Shown: piece by piece, positions 36,718 through 45,760 of the stretch
Position numbering within the stretch: position 1 is the first letter of the stretch
Layout of the letters: each line of letters begins with the position of its first letter
Source of the DNA: Granulicella sp. L46
GTDB taxonomy: Bacteria; Acidobacteriota; Terriglobia; Terriglobales; Acidobacteriaceae
Direction: 5' to 3'
Length of the DNA stretch: 64,000 bases
Assembly (NCBI RefSeq): GCF_009765785.1
Contig: NZ_LMUT01000003.1
Location: 297,570 to 361,569 of the forward strand
Notes under the pieces: model-generated
Told to the model about the DNA's origin: nothing
The model's input: the letters and a program-made list of their open reading frames with translations, nothing else
Database searches by the model: none
Position numbers and translations under genes: made by a program

Positions 36718-37377
36718 TCATTGAGATAGTGGCGCTTGTGCATACAAACCTTTGCGTGGATGTCCACCTGGACGGGACATAAACCAGTTGGGTACTCCCA
36801 GAACGTTGGCTTCCGCTACCACCACGAACCCAAATTTCTGATAGAAATGAACGTTTGCCTGTCGGTCGGTCTCAAGATACGCAACTGCTCCACAGGCATT
36901 CATATGCACGCAGAACGCGGTCAGCAAGGCGCTTCCAATTCCCTGTCGCTGGACGGACGGTTCGATGGCCACCGGTCCCAGATGCCAGTGAGGCCCAGCA
37001 GGATCGCGATGCGCCCATGCCGCGGTCCAGTTCAGAACGCGAAGCGCCGCGCCGAGTGGATTGCCGCGCACGATCGCGGGTAACACGGAAAGTTTTTCAA
37101 GAGGAGCAGGCTGACAAAAGCCGGGTCGTGCAATGCCGCAGATTCCTACAAGCGCGTTATCGCGATAAGCGCCGTAAATCAACCCCCTCTGATGAAGACC
37201 GAGCAGTACCGGCCGGAAGAACCATTCCAGCGCCCGACGGCGCCGCTCCGCGTCCGATATTGCGAAGGCCCGCACGTGCACTGGATTGTCGCGCATGGCG
37301 CGGCCAAGGATCAGGGCTGCTGGACGAAGGTCGGTTTGTCGCAGCTGGCTCAGTTTTACTTCGCAGTTGGTTTTCAT
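36718..37377 (-). CDS. GNAT-family N-acetyltransferase
   Basis: A GNAT acetyltransferase of about 219 residues. The acetyl-CoA loop is LGPVAIEPSVQRQGIGSALL (motif A, Q/RxxGxG/A), followed by AYLETDRQANVHFYQKFGFVVVAE. The frame is open to 37506 with possible starts at 37419 and 37377, and I chose the latter because the domain begins soon after. The substrate is unknown. It is downstream of, and on the same strand as, the YceI/FAD/PKS genes, so it may acylate a cluster product, or be unrelated. Confidence 0.85.
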   Translation of the reverse strand: MKTNCEVKLSQLRQTDLRPAALILGRAMRDNPVHVRAFAISDAERRRRALEWFFRPVLLGLHQRGLIYGAYRDNALVGICGIARPGFCQPAPLEKLSVLPAIVRGNPLGAALRVLNWTAAWAHRDPAGPHWHLGPVAIEPSVQRQGIGSALLTAFCVHMNACGAVAYLETDRQANVHFYQKFGFVVVAEANVLGVPNWFMSRPGGHPRKGLYAQAPLSQ

Positions 37378-37471
37378 TCGGATACCGGAAGCGTCATGTG
37401 AGCTGAACCTCGTATCCATGGCTCGGTTTACAGGGATTATCAATCGCATCCGATCGAATCGAACGACGAAT

Positions 37472-38035
37472 TTAGTTCGTAATTTGCCCGACGAGATTGA
37501 GATCAATCGTTACGTCATTCTCGGCCTTCCAGATCAGGAAGCTCGGGTTCTTGAGACCCCACTGCACATAGGGAATGACGAATTGCGCCTTCGCCGTTGC
37601 CTTTGTTCCATCCCTATGAATCTGCATCGGAATCGTCAGGTCGTGAGGCGTGCCGAGCAGAGTGAACACTCCGCTCACCTGAATGGTTGAGTCGCCTGAA
37701 GCAGCAATCGTTCCGTTGTACGTTTTAGGCGCGAAAGAAACGGCGGCGAACTGCTCCACCTTCAGAATGTCCCGATTCATCTTCTTATCGCGGCTGTCGT
37801 TACCGGTCTTTCCGCTGCCGGCCAGTACGACCACCGAACCCGACATCTTAGTAGCACCGCGGTCAAACTCAATCGATCCAAATTTAATGTGAAAAGTGCC
37901 GTTGACTACCTCGTGGGTCGTGTTGAGCGTCATTTTGACCTCGCTGGCATCGGGGTTGACTGTGAAGGCCTGATGTTGGGCGAGTGCGACTGGAGCGAGT
38001 ATGACCGCGAGGGCAAAGACTGCAAAGGATTTCAT
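37472..38035 (-). CDS. YceI-family lipocalin-like periplasmic protein
   Basis: A 187-residue protein with a signal peptide (MKSFAVFALAVILAPVALA) and the YceI beta-barrel pattern: HEVVNGTFHIKFGSIEF, DILKVEQFAAVSF, GVFTLLGTPHDLTIP. YceI proteins bind polyisoprenoid or other long-chain lipids such as quinones in the periplasm. Its place in a cluster with a type III polyketide synthase suggests that it could carry a phenolic lipid or alkylquinone, which is inference. GGGAGATGG precedes the ATG. Confidence 0.92.
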   Translation of the reverse strand: MKSFAVFALAVILAPVALAQHQAFTVNPDASEVKMTLNTTHEVVNGTFHIKFGSIEFDRGATKMSGSVVVLAGSGKTGNDSRDKKMNRDILKVEQFAAVSFAPKTYNGTIAASGDSTIQVSGVFTLLGTPHDLTIPMQIHRDGTKATAKAQFVIPYVQWGLKNPSFLIWKAENDVTIDLNLVGQITN

Positions 38036-38089
38036 TCCATCTCCCTAGAGGGCTTTGACTAACGATAGCTGTTTTGGCGTGGCTCGCAT

Positions 38090-39220
38090 TCAGCTGGCGA
38101 CTGCCTGCGGGGTAACAGCGGCGGGCTGGGTGACACGCGTGAGTCTAGCCGTCACGCGCATCACGCCGGGCCACACCCTGAGGCAGAACGGCAGTACAGC
38201 GCGCGCGAGTGCGTTGTTCAAGCCGTCGGCAGCGACCTCGGCAAGACGCATCTGGGGCAGCATTGCGGAGCGCAGTTTCGCCTGGAAGAGAGGTGCCGGT
38301 TCGGCTGCCAGATAGGCAGCGACTGCACAACGTGCAGTATGCAGCGCGATGGATATGCCATCGCCGGTGAACGAGGGGATAACGGCTGCCTGATCGCCGA
38401 TGCAGTAGAGCCCATCCGCCGTGGTGCGTCGGATGTAGCCGTATGGGATATGGGTGATGGCGATCGGTTTGTCGAGCAAGGGCTCGGCGCCGGCAAGCCT
38501 CATCGCGAGGTGTGGACAGTCTTGCTGCATCTTCGCGAGGAAGTTCTCCCAGCGAAGACCCGTACGCGCCAGATGCTGCCGTTTCACCACGCAGCAGAGG
38601 TTTGCAAGGCCGCCTTCCACTGGTTGGATACCACCATAGCCTCCGGGATAGAGCATCAGCTCGGAGGCGTCTGACAACTCAGCGGCCTGAGCCGGAACCA
38701 AGCGAAAATACATCTTGAAGGCGACCCACTGTTCCGGGTCTTTTGGGCGCGTGTGGCCGCGCAGATCGTGCTTGCCCGTGGCGAGAAAGACGGTTGGAGC
38801 TTCGCGGATAGTGCCATCATCAAGCGTAGCCTGCCAGACTTTGGCTGTCATACGGCTGAGCGACTGCACACTACGACCTCGTTCCACGCGGACTCCAGCC
38901 GCGACGGCCTCTGCAATAAGTGCTGTGTCGAGCGCCTTGCGCGTGAGCGAGGCCGCGGGAAAAGGCAACGGAGCCTCTGCGGCGCGTCTGGCTGCGGCAA
39001 GGCGAACATAATTGATGGGCGCTGCGCCGAGAGAGGCCACGTGGATGCCAAGTGCATGCAGGTCTTCTAGGGCCTCACCACTTAGGAATTCTCCGCAGAC
39101 CTTATGGCGCGGCGTCGACTCGCGTTCGATCAGCGTGACGTTTCGTCCTTTTCGGGCGAGTGCGATCGAAGCCGCACAGCCTGCCACTCCACCACCTAGG
39201 ATCAGCACTTCCTCTTGCAA
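38090..39220 (-). CDS. FAD-dependent oxidoreductase (geranylgeranyl-reductase-like)
   Basis: A 376-residue flavoprotein with the dinucleotide fold VLILGGGVAGCAASIALA, the ERESTPRHKVCGEFLS segment characteristic of the geranylgeranyl reductase/flavin hydroxylase group, and the second FAD motif YCIGDQAAVIPSFTGDGIS. The start is a TTG with GGAGG seven bases upstream. In analogous type III PKS clusters (Streptomyces srsABC) a flavoprotein hydroxylates or oxidises the phenolic lipid, and the same role is proposed here. Confidence 0.85.
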   Translation of the reverse strand: MQEEVLILGGGVAGCAASIALARKGRNVTLIERESTPRHKVCGEFLSGEALEDLHALGIHVASLGAAPINYVRLAAARRAAEAPLPFPAASLTRKALDTALIAEAVAAGVRVERGRSVQSLSRMTAKVWQATLDDGTIREAPTVFLATGKHDLRGHTRPKDPEQWVAFKMYFRLVPAQAAELSDASELMLYPGGYGGIQPVEGGLANLCCVVKRQHLARTGLRWENFLAKMQQDCPHLAMRLAGAEPLLDKPIAITHIPYGYIRRTTADGLYCIGDQAAVIPSFTGDGISIALHTARCAVAAYLAAEPAPLFQAKLRSAMLPQMRLAEVAADGLNNALARAVLPFCLRVWPGVMRVTARLTRVTQPAAVTPQAVAS

Positions 39221-39431
39221 AGCATTCCCTCCTGATTCAACGGACTTTCAATCAACCTGTAGCGGACTCCATCTTTCAAGTAGACGTTCAGAAACCACTT
39301 CGGCTCGTTATTGTGTACAAATCGTCATTTGGAGCGGAACACCGCTTGCTGGATCCAGAGGCCGGCGTGAGAATATGCCGGATGCACCCTGGGGATCGGA
39401 AGGCGTCTAAGGTGTTAGAGCGAGGTATTTG

Positions 39432-40211
39432 ATGGGGCGAAGCAATTTCTTTTTAGCCGCTTTTTGGGCAATAACGTTGGGCACCGCGGCGTCTGCCGAA
39501 CAAATTTCAGTGAAACATGTCCAACGCCCGATGCATCGGTTTATGGTGGCGCGCTCCGACGCTGGAAATATCCTCGCCCGTGGTGAGTTTACACAGCTGG
39601 TGCAGGGCGATGAAGTGACGATGCGTATGATCTATCGCTTTTCGGATGGGTCCATTGATGATGAGACGACGACGTACAGGCAGCAGGGTACGTTTCGCTT
39701 AGTACGCAACCATCACATACAGAAAGGGCCGTTCTTTGCGAAGCCCGTTGACTTCGCGGTGGATGCCGCTATCGGGATAGCGACCACCCGCACAATGGAC
39801 AAGAACGGCAAACTACACGTCGAGACCGAGCACGTGGAGCTGCCGGATGACCTGGCGAATGGGTTCGTAGGAACGCTGCTGCTGAATGTGCCGCACGATA
39901 CGACGTCGTTTCGGGTGGGGATGCTGGTGCCGGTGAGCGGCGGGCGATTGATTCGGCTGCTGATCTCGCCCGAGGGTGAGCAGCCATTTCACGCGACAGG
40001 ACAGCCCCTTAAGGCGACGGAGTTTCGCATCCATCCGGAGTTGGGTGGCATCGTGGGCCTGATTGCGCCGCTGATCGGCCTTCAGCCGAAAGATGTGATG
40101 GTGTGGGTGGTGGAGGGTGAGGACCCAGCGGTGGTGAGGATCGTTGGACAGCTAGGTGGTTACGGGCCCGTGGTCAGCTCGGAGCTGGAAGGGACCAACT
40201 TCGGTAAGTAG
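39432..40211 (+). CDS. secreted protein of unknown function
   Basis: A 259-residue protein with a signal peptide (NFFLAAFWAITLGTAASA) and a beta-rich body (GEFTQLVQGDEVTMRMIYRF, VPVSGGRLIRLLISPEG). It resembles DUF3108-type periplasmic proteins in general character, but I cannot assign it. The ATG at 39432 has GAGGT upstream. It is the only plus-strand gene inside the PKS cluster, opposite to its neighbours. Confidence 0.7.
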   Translation: MGRSNFFLAAFWAITLGTAASAEQISVKHVQRPMHRFMVARSDAGNILARGEFTQLVQGDEVTMRMIYRFSDGSIDDETTTYRQQGTFRLVRNHHIQKGPFFAKPVDFAVDAAIGIATTRTMDKNGKLHVETEHVELPDDLANGFVGTLLLNVPHDTTSFRVGMLVPVSGGRLIRLLISPEGEQPFHATGQPLKATEFRIHPELGGIVGLIAPLIGLQPKDVMVWVVEGEDPAVVRIVGQLGGYGPVVSSELEGTNFGK

Positions 40212-40304
40212 GACACTTTGCAGCTCAGCATCTTATAAGGCGGGATGGAGAGTACGCGCGTTTATGACGATGCCCTGAACATCTCATGGCCTCGCAGCCG
40301 ACGA

Positions 40305-40940
40305 TCAGCCACGGCGAGTCGTAAGCTCCCGCCAGTTGAGACCGATGTCCACGATCAGTATCGAGGCAAGCGTGAAGGCAATCACGCCGACAGCGGATAA
40401 GACGTCGCCCAGGTGGCTCCAGTAGGCAGGCACAAGATTGAATACACGGCTTGAGACGAAGGTAAACGTAACTGCATAAGAGCGCGCCATCCATTGGCGG
40501 TGCACGGTGATCTGGCGGTTACGCGCGGCGATCACGGCGACGGTGGTGCAAACGATCCATGCGGCGGCCTGCATGGAGGTTCCGGGTAAGCCAGGACGCC
40601 CCCAGGCGAGGGCAATCCCAGTGGGGGCGCCGACCCATACCGAGACGAAGTAGATGCGGCCAAGGATGCGATGGAGTTGCAGATGCCGCTCGCGGATCCG
40701 CGAGGAGAAATTGATGGGGCCGATCAAGAGAGCGAAGATTCCGGCGAACGTATGCGGGATGAGGAGACCGCGGTCGGCGATGACCTGCAGACGGTAGGCG
40801 TGATACATCGGATAGTCGGTGATGAGGAGGACTTCCGAGGTAATGAAGACGAAGAGCGCGGTGAGACCGAGGGAGATCCAGATAACAGTCTTGGCTCTGG
40901 GACGGGCGGAGCTGGGCACTAGCAGCGTGGAAGTTGGCAT
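40305..40940 (-). CDS. DUF2306 membrane protein
   Basis: A 211-residue protein with six or so membrane helices. It has the DUF2306 marks: a histidine-rich region HLQLHRILGRIYFVSVWVG and HRQWMARSYAVTFTFVSSRV. The conserved histidines and arginines suggest a haem or quinone site, but the family is uncharacterised. GGCG precedes the ATG. It lies between the methyltransferase and the flavoprotein on the same strand. Confidence 0.85.
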   Translation of the reverse strand: MPTSTLLVPSSARPRAKTVIWISLGLTALFVFITSEVLLITDYPMYHAYRLQVIADRGLLIPHTFAGIFALLIGPINFSSRIRERHLQLHRILGRIYFVSVWVGAPTGIALAWGRPGLPGTSMQAAAWIVCTTVAVIAARNRQITVHRQWMARSYAVTFTFVSSRVFNLVPAYWSHLGDVLSAVGVIAFTLASILIVDIGLNWRELTTRRG

Positions 40941-41045
40941 TATTCGCCTTTCAGATAATTAGACGTGATGAGGCGCGCAACCAGGACGACGGGGACATAG
41001 GCTTCATATCTCTTAGTCTAACGAGACGCTTCAGAATCACCGACC

Positions 41046-41771
41046 TCACTTCCACCGCCCCACGCACAACCGTCCCGGCCGCCAATGTTCCACCGTCGCC
41101 GTCTCTCGCGGAACGTCAGCCGCTGCAAGCAATCGCACCCAGTCCTCCTTCCGGAAGGCCCGCCGAAACGACACCGGCCCATCGTGCCGCACAAACCGGT
41201 GCCACCCCAGCACGCTCGCCACCCACCCAAACATGCGGCAAGTCCGCTCCGAACGCTCCAAATCATTGATAATCCAACCTGCCTGCGCAGTCGCTTCCAT
41301 CCACCGCAGCAGCGCGATGATCTCTTCATCCTCCAGATGATGTGCCATCAGCGAACTGACGACGATATCCACCGGCTTCTCCGGCCGATACGCCAGAGCA
41401 TCGCCGGTCACCCATGCGATGCCAAGCTCCTTCGGGGTGGACTCCGCTGCCGCTCGCGCCGCATAAGGATTCAAATCGATCCCTGTCAACTGCACCGCAA
41501 TGCCGCGCCTCCGTGCCCAGCCTGCAATCTGCCGCAGCAGATCGCCGCCTCCGCTGCCCACATCGACGATGTGCAACGGATCACGCAATCCAGGCGCTAG
41601 CGGCTTCAGCCAAGCGAGCGTCGGTCGATATCCCAGCAGCCAGCGGTTGACCTGCTCCAGGCTGCGCAGGCAGCCACGGAAATCCTCATAGCTACAATCA
41701 CCATCCATCAGCTCCGGCAACTCACGCGGAGAGACTCGCCCACTGAAGTCGATCTCTGCACTAGACCGCAT
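41046..41771 (-). CDS. class I SAM-dependent methyltransferase
   Basis: A 241-residue methyltransferase. The SAM-binding motif I is IVDVGSGGGDLLRQIAG, then LTGIDLNPYAARAA and the post-motif VVSSLMAHHLEDEEI, typical of UbiE/Coq5-like small-molecule enzymes. It overlaps the polyketide synthase gene by 11 bases, so it is coupled to it and probably methylates its product. The role corresponds to SrsB in Streptomyces, although it seems to belong to a different methyltransferase family. Confidence 0.9.
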   Translation of the reverse strand: MRSSAEIDFSGRVSPRELPELMDGDCSYEDFRGCLRSLEQVNRWLLGYRPTLAWLKPLAPGLRDPLHIVDVGSGGGDLLRQIAGWARRRGIAVQLTGIDLNPYAARAAAESTPKELGIAWVTGDALAYRPEKPVDIVVSSLMAHHLEDEEIIALLRWMEATAQAGWIINDLERSERTCRMFGWVASVLGWHRFVRHDGPVSFRRAFRKEDWVRLLAAADVPRETATVEHWRPGRLCVGRWK

Positions 41772-42822
41772 GGAAGCGCATCGTCTCCGCTGTCAGGCCC
41801 GGCCCGAACGACATCGCACATCCGCGCTGCCCCGGCCGCGCCTGCTGCATCATGCGCTGCAGCACAAACATCACCGTTGCCGATGACATGTTGCCAAAGC
41901 ATGACAGCACCTCACGCGACGCCGACAGCGCATCGGTCGGCAGCTCCAGTCCCTTCTCCACCGCATCCAGAATCGACCGTCCGCCCGGATGCACCGCCCA
42001 CAGGTCGATGCCATCGCGCTCGGCCATCAGCTCGCCCTCATGTAGCGCGCGGCCCAACTCCGCCGGAACCTGCCCGGAGAGCAGCATGTCGAATCCCAGC
42101 TCACGGATCTTCCACGTAATCAGCCCTCTCGTCTCGGGCACCATCACCGCCTTGAAGCTGTCCAGTGCAAAGCCCTGCTCGCACGCGGTAATCAGGCTCG
42201 CCGCCGCACCATCGGCAAAGACCAGGAAGGACAGCACCTGCTCGAGATCTTGTGTCTCCTGGAAGTGCAGTGTGCACAACTCCAGGTTGACCATCAGAAC
42301 ACCCGCCTTCGGATCTGAGCGCACAATGTGCCGCGCCAGCTTCAGCGCATTGATCGCGGCATAGCATCCCATGAAGCCAACCATCGTGCGCTCCACGCCC
42401 GCCGAAAGCCCGAGGTGGTCGACGATCTCAAAGTCCAGTCCCGGCGCATAGAGTCCCGTGCAGCAGGTCACCAGCACGTGCGTAATACCGGAGCGTTCCT
42501 CCTCGCTCAGCGCAAGCCGGTCTACGGCCTTCCGCATCAGCACCGGAGCGCTCTGCTCAAACAGTTCCATACGCCGCGCCGTGTTGGGAAAGTTGCCGAG
42601 CCGGTAGAACTCACGAGCATCGTGCGACGAGAACTGGCCCGCTCCTCTCAGCGGATCGAGAAACGAATAACGATGCGCTATGTCGGCGCGGCTCGCCATG
42701 CGGCGGAAGACCGTGCGCCGTCGCGGATCGTCGAGCATCTGCTCGGCGAAGATGACGAAGGTGTCATGCACATCGTGCTCTGGTACGGCAGTGGCGATGC
42801 GGTTCAGGTAAGCCGTAGTCAT
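41761..42822 (-). CDS. type III polyketide synthase
   Basis: A 353-residue chalcone/alkylresorcinol-synthase-like enzyme that condenses malonyl-CoA units onto a starter, often a fatty acyl group. The Cys-His-Asn triad is C121 (VTCCTGLYAPGLD), the histidine of LWAVHPGGRSILDAVE and the asparagine of SCFGNMSSATVMFVL. The C-terminal GPGLTAE loop is present. The frame runs to 42894, but the ATG at 42822 gives the standard MTTAYLNRIATAVP start and has GAGGG upstream. The product is probably a resorcinol or pyrone lipid. Confidence 0.94.
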   Translation of the reverse strand: MTTAYLNRIATAVPEHDVHDTFVIFAEQMLDDPRRRTVFRRMASRADIAHRYSFLDPLRGAGQFSSHDAREFYRLGNFPNTARRMELFEQSAPVLMRKAVDRLALSEEERSGITHVLVTCCTGLYAPGLDFEIVDHLGLSAGVERTMVGFMGCYAAINALKLARHIVRSDPKAGVLMVNLELCTLHFQETQDLEQVLSFLVFADGAAASLITACEQGFALDSFKAVMVPETRGLITWKIRELGFDMLLSGQVPAELGRALHEGELMAERDGIDLWAVHPGGRSILDAVEKGLELPTDALSASREVLSCFGNMSSATVMFVLQRMMQQARPGQRGCAMSFGPGLTAETMRFHAV

Positions 42823-43321
42823 GCACAATGGGCCCTCAGCCCGGATGATAGGGATTAGATGTCGCGTGTGTGTGTCTTGGAAAAGCTGGATCACGAAGAG
42901 ACGACGACCAGGCGGCAGTCGACAACTTGAGAGAACAGGTTCCGTATTCTCAATACAGTGCCCGCTTCAATCTGTCTTTGTTCAAATCGTTCATGGACTC
43001 CCGCTGTAGCTGCGCCTCAATTGACTTGGATGTCACCGTTCCTGGTAATACGGCAATCCAGATTCAGATCCTTCACCTACTCTCTCAGACGAGACTCCCC
43101 TTCTCTTGGTAGCACCGTGGAAGGATGGCAGAGATGAAGATTTGTTCATTGATCTCTCATGCGCGGAGACTGTCAAGGGCGGAGCAAAACCAGGCCACCG
43201 CGGCGGAGTAAAAGTAGGCCAGTTGTTGGACGTGAAGTGATTGAGTCTTCGGGGGAGAAGGGCCGCTGGAGCGTAGCGGAAGCGGCCCTTCTCCCCCGAG
43301 GCGCGTTCGGAGTGGGTAGTG

Positions 43322-44131
43322 TCAGCGTTCGGCCGGTGGGGTCCGTTTTCGGCGGCTCTGCTTGAGTCGGTAGCTGTCGCCGTTCATCTCCAGGATGTGG
43401 ACGTGGTGGGTGAGCCGATCGAGCAGGGCGCCGGTGAGGCGTTCGGAACCGAGCACCTCGGTCCATTCCTGGAACGGCAGGTTGCTGGTCACCATCGTCG
43501 AGCCGCGCTCGTAGCGCTGGCTTAGCATCTCGAAGAGCAACTCGGCGCCGGTCTTGGACAGAGGCACGAAGCCCAGTTCATCGACGATGAGCAGTTCATA
43601 GCTGGCGATCTGCTTCTGGAAGCGGAGCAGCTTCTTCTCATCGCGAGCCTCGATCAGTTCGCTGACCAGAGCGGCGGCGGTGGTGAAGCGTACCCGATGG
43701 CCACGTTGGCAGGCAGCCAGGCCGAGAGCCAGGGCGATATGCGTCTTGCCGGTGCCGCTGTTGCCCAACAGCAGTACGTTCTCGCGGCGGGCGAAGAACT
43801 CGCATCGCGCCAGTTCCAGCACCAGAGTCTTGTTCAGCGATGGGATGGCCAGGAAGTCGAAGCTGTCCATGGTCTTGACGACCGGGAACTTCGCTTGCCG
43901 GATGCGGCGTTCGGTAGCCCTGCGCTCGCGGTCCAGCAACTCCAGCTCGGTCATGCGCAGCAGATAACGTGGATAGTCCACCTGCTCCACCGCGCACTGC
44001 CGCGCCACCTTGTCGTACTCGCGCAGGATGGTAGGCAGCCGCAGCTCCTTCAAGTGATGTTCGAGCAGCAACTGCGGCGTGTCGGCCGTATGAGTCACGA
44101 TATTCGTTGAAGAAGTCTCGGCTCCGCTCAT
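43322..44131 (-). CDS. istB: IS21 helper ATPase
   Basis: A 269-residue AAA+ protein needed for IS21 target capture. Walker A is LLLGNSGTGKTHIALALG and Walker B is LLIVDELGFVP, with the N-terminal DnaA/DnaC-like helices before them. It overlaps istA by four bases, the normal coupled arrangement. It looks intact. Confidence 0.95.
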   Translation of the reverse strand: MSGAETSSTNIVTHTADTPQLLLEHHLKELRLPTILREYDKVARQCAVEQVDYPRYLLRMTELELLDRERRATERRIRQAKFPVVKTMDSFDFLAIPSLNKTLVLELARCEFFARRENVLLLGNSGTGKTHIALALGLAACQRGHRVRFTTAAALVSELIEARDEKKLLRFQKQIASYELLIVDELGFVPLSKTGAELLFEMLSQRYERGSTMVTSNLPFQEWTEVLGSERLTGALLDRLTHHVHILEMNGDSYRLKQSRRKRTPPAER

Positions 44132-45627
44132 GCTTCCACCGCCTCAAGCAAGCTCATGTAGTCGGCGGCCTGGGTGGTGCGCACCTGCGCCAGCGGCAGG
44201 TGCGGATAGTTCTGCATGTCCAGCCGCGGCGGCCTGCGTTCGATGCGGCACAGCCGCAGATGACGCACGGCGTCGAAGCTGATCGTTCCTAACCGCAGGG
44301 CATCTTCGATGGCAAGAGTCAGCTCAGAGAGATCGAAGGTCTCCAGCAGGCGAAGCACCTGCACATACTCGCGACTGCCGTGCTTCTTCAACCTGGCTTC
44401 GAGCAGACGCCGCAGTTGAGCGAAGCACTCCGGCAACTGCCAGCCTGCCAGCGGCGCGGCCTGATCGAGGGCGCGTGTCTTCTGTTCGAGCAGCGCCAGA
44501 TAGTGCAGCGGATCGAAGACCACCGCCTCGCGTTCATAACTGCGCTTGTGCCGCGCGATGACCTCGCTGGCGCAGGCGATCACCACTTCATGAACGTAGC
44601 CCTTCACCCATACCTGGCGATGTCCATACTGCGTCGGCACCGAGTAGTCTATGGTCCGATAGCGGACCAGCGACAGAGAACTGACCCGGGCGGCGATCTT
44701 CTCGCAGGCCTCATAAGGCGCCGCAGGCAGTGGCAGCATCGCTGCACGGTCGCGTTCGTAGCGCTCGCCGATGGTCTCGGTGTGACCACGCAGCCGCCGT
44801 TCCCGCCGCTTCCGGCACTGCTCTTCCAGGTACGCGTTCAACTCCTCCCAACTGCTCGCGTGTGGAATCGGCACCATGAAGTTGCGCCGTGAGTAGCCAA
44901 CGATACCCTCCACCTTGCCCTTATCGTTGCCCTTGGCCGGGCGTCCGAACTTATCGGCGAACAGATAGTAACTCTGCAGCTCGGAGAAGCTCCGCGTCCG
45001 TTGCCGATCTTCTCCACCCAGGATCTTGGCCACCGCGATCTTCGTGTTGTCGTAGAGGATGCGTGTGGGCACGCCGCCGAAGTACGCGAAGGCACGCACA
45101 TGGCCCTCGAGGAAGGCTTCGGTCGTCTCGGCTGGAAACGCCGCCACGAAGCAATCATCGGAGTGCGGCAGATCCATGACCAGGTAGTGCGCCTTCTGTT
45201 GCACCCCGGCAATGACCACCAACGCTTCGCCGAAGTCGGCCTGCGCTTCGCCCGGGGCATGGGTCAGAGGAACAAACATCTCCCGGCTGCGAACCTGTTC
45301 GCCACGCACGTAGTCCTTCACGATCGTGTAGCCGCCTGTGAACCCGTGCTCGTCCTTGAGCCGATCGAAGATCCGCTTGGCCGTGTGCCGCTGCTTCACC
45401 GGCCTCTGCTTGTCGTCGTCAAGAATGGCGTCGATCATGCCTATCCACGGCCCCAGCTTGGGTCGCTTGATCGGCTGCTGGCGCTGGTAGCCTGGCGGCA
45501 CCGCGTACGCGAGCATCTTCCGAACCGTCTCTCGCGACACCCCAAACTCCCGGGCCACCGCACGCTGACTCCGACCCTCAACACGAACCGCTCGACGTAC
45601 CCGCCCGTATATCTCCACTCGGAACAT
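44128..45627 (-). CDS. istA: IS21 transposase
   Basis: A transposase of about 499 residues. The N-terminal helix-turn-helix is SQRAVAREFGVSRETVRKML. The DDE catalytic residues are in GEAQADFGEALV, RILYDNTKIAV and DKGKVEGIVGY. The open frame begins at 45663; I use the ATG at 45627 because IstA proteins typically start MFxVEIYxxVRR. With istB it forms a complete, possibly active element. Confidence 0.94.
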   Translation of the reverse strand: MFRVEIYGRVRRAVRVEGRSQRAVAREFGVSRETVRKMLAYAVPPGYQRQQPIKRPKLGPWIGMIDAILDDDKQRPVKQRHTAKRIFDRLKDEHGFTGGYTIVKDYVRGEQVRSREMFVPLTHAPGEAQADFGEALVVIAGVQQKAHYLVMDLPHSDDCFVAAFPAETTEAFLEGHVRAFAYFGGVPTRILYDNTKIAVAKILGGEDRQRTRSFSELQSYYLFADKFGRPAKGNDKGKVEGIVGYSRRNFMVPIPHASSWEELNAYLEEQCRKRRERRLRGHTETIGERYERDRAAMLPLPAAPYEACEKIAARVSSLSLVRYRTIDYSVPTQYGHRQVWVKGYVHEVVIACASEVIARHKRSYEREAVVFDPLHYLALLEQKTRALDQAAPLAGWQLPECFAQLRRLLEARLKKHGSREYVQVLRLLETFDLSELTLAIEDALRLGTISFDAVRHLRLCRIERRPPRLDMQNYPHLPLAQVRTTQAADYMSLLEAVEA

Positions 45628-45760
45628 CCCTCCGGTGTTCCATGAACCACGTTGCCAAGGCAACTCAGCTCACGAAACCAAGATCCGGCGGTGGACTACT
45701 TTTACTCCGCCGCAAAACACCGCTCCCGCCGCGTTCTGTGGCCTATTTTTACTCCGGCGC

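Noticed and set aside
36582-36767. Small minus-strand frame downstream of the GNAT gene
   Set aside because: It overlaps the GNAT gene in another frame and has no recognisable features.
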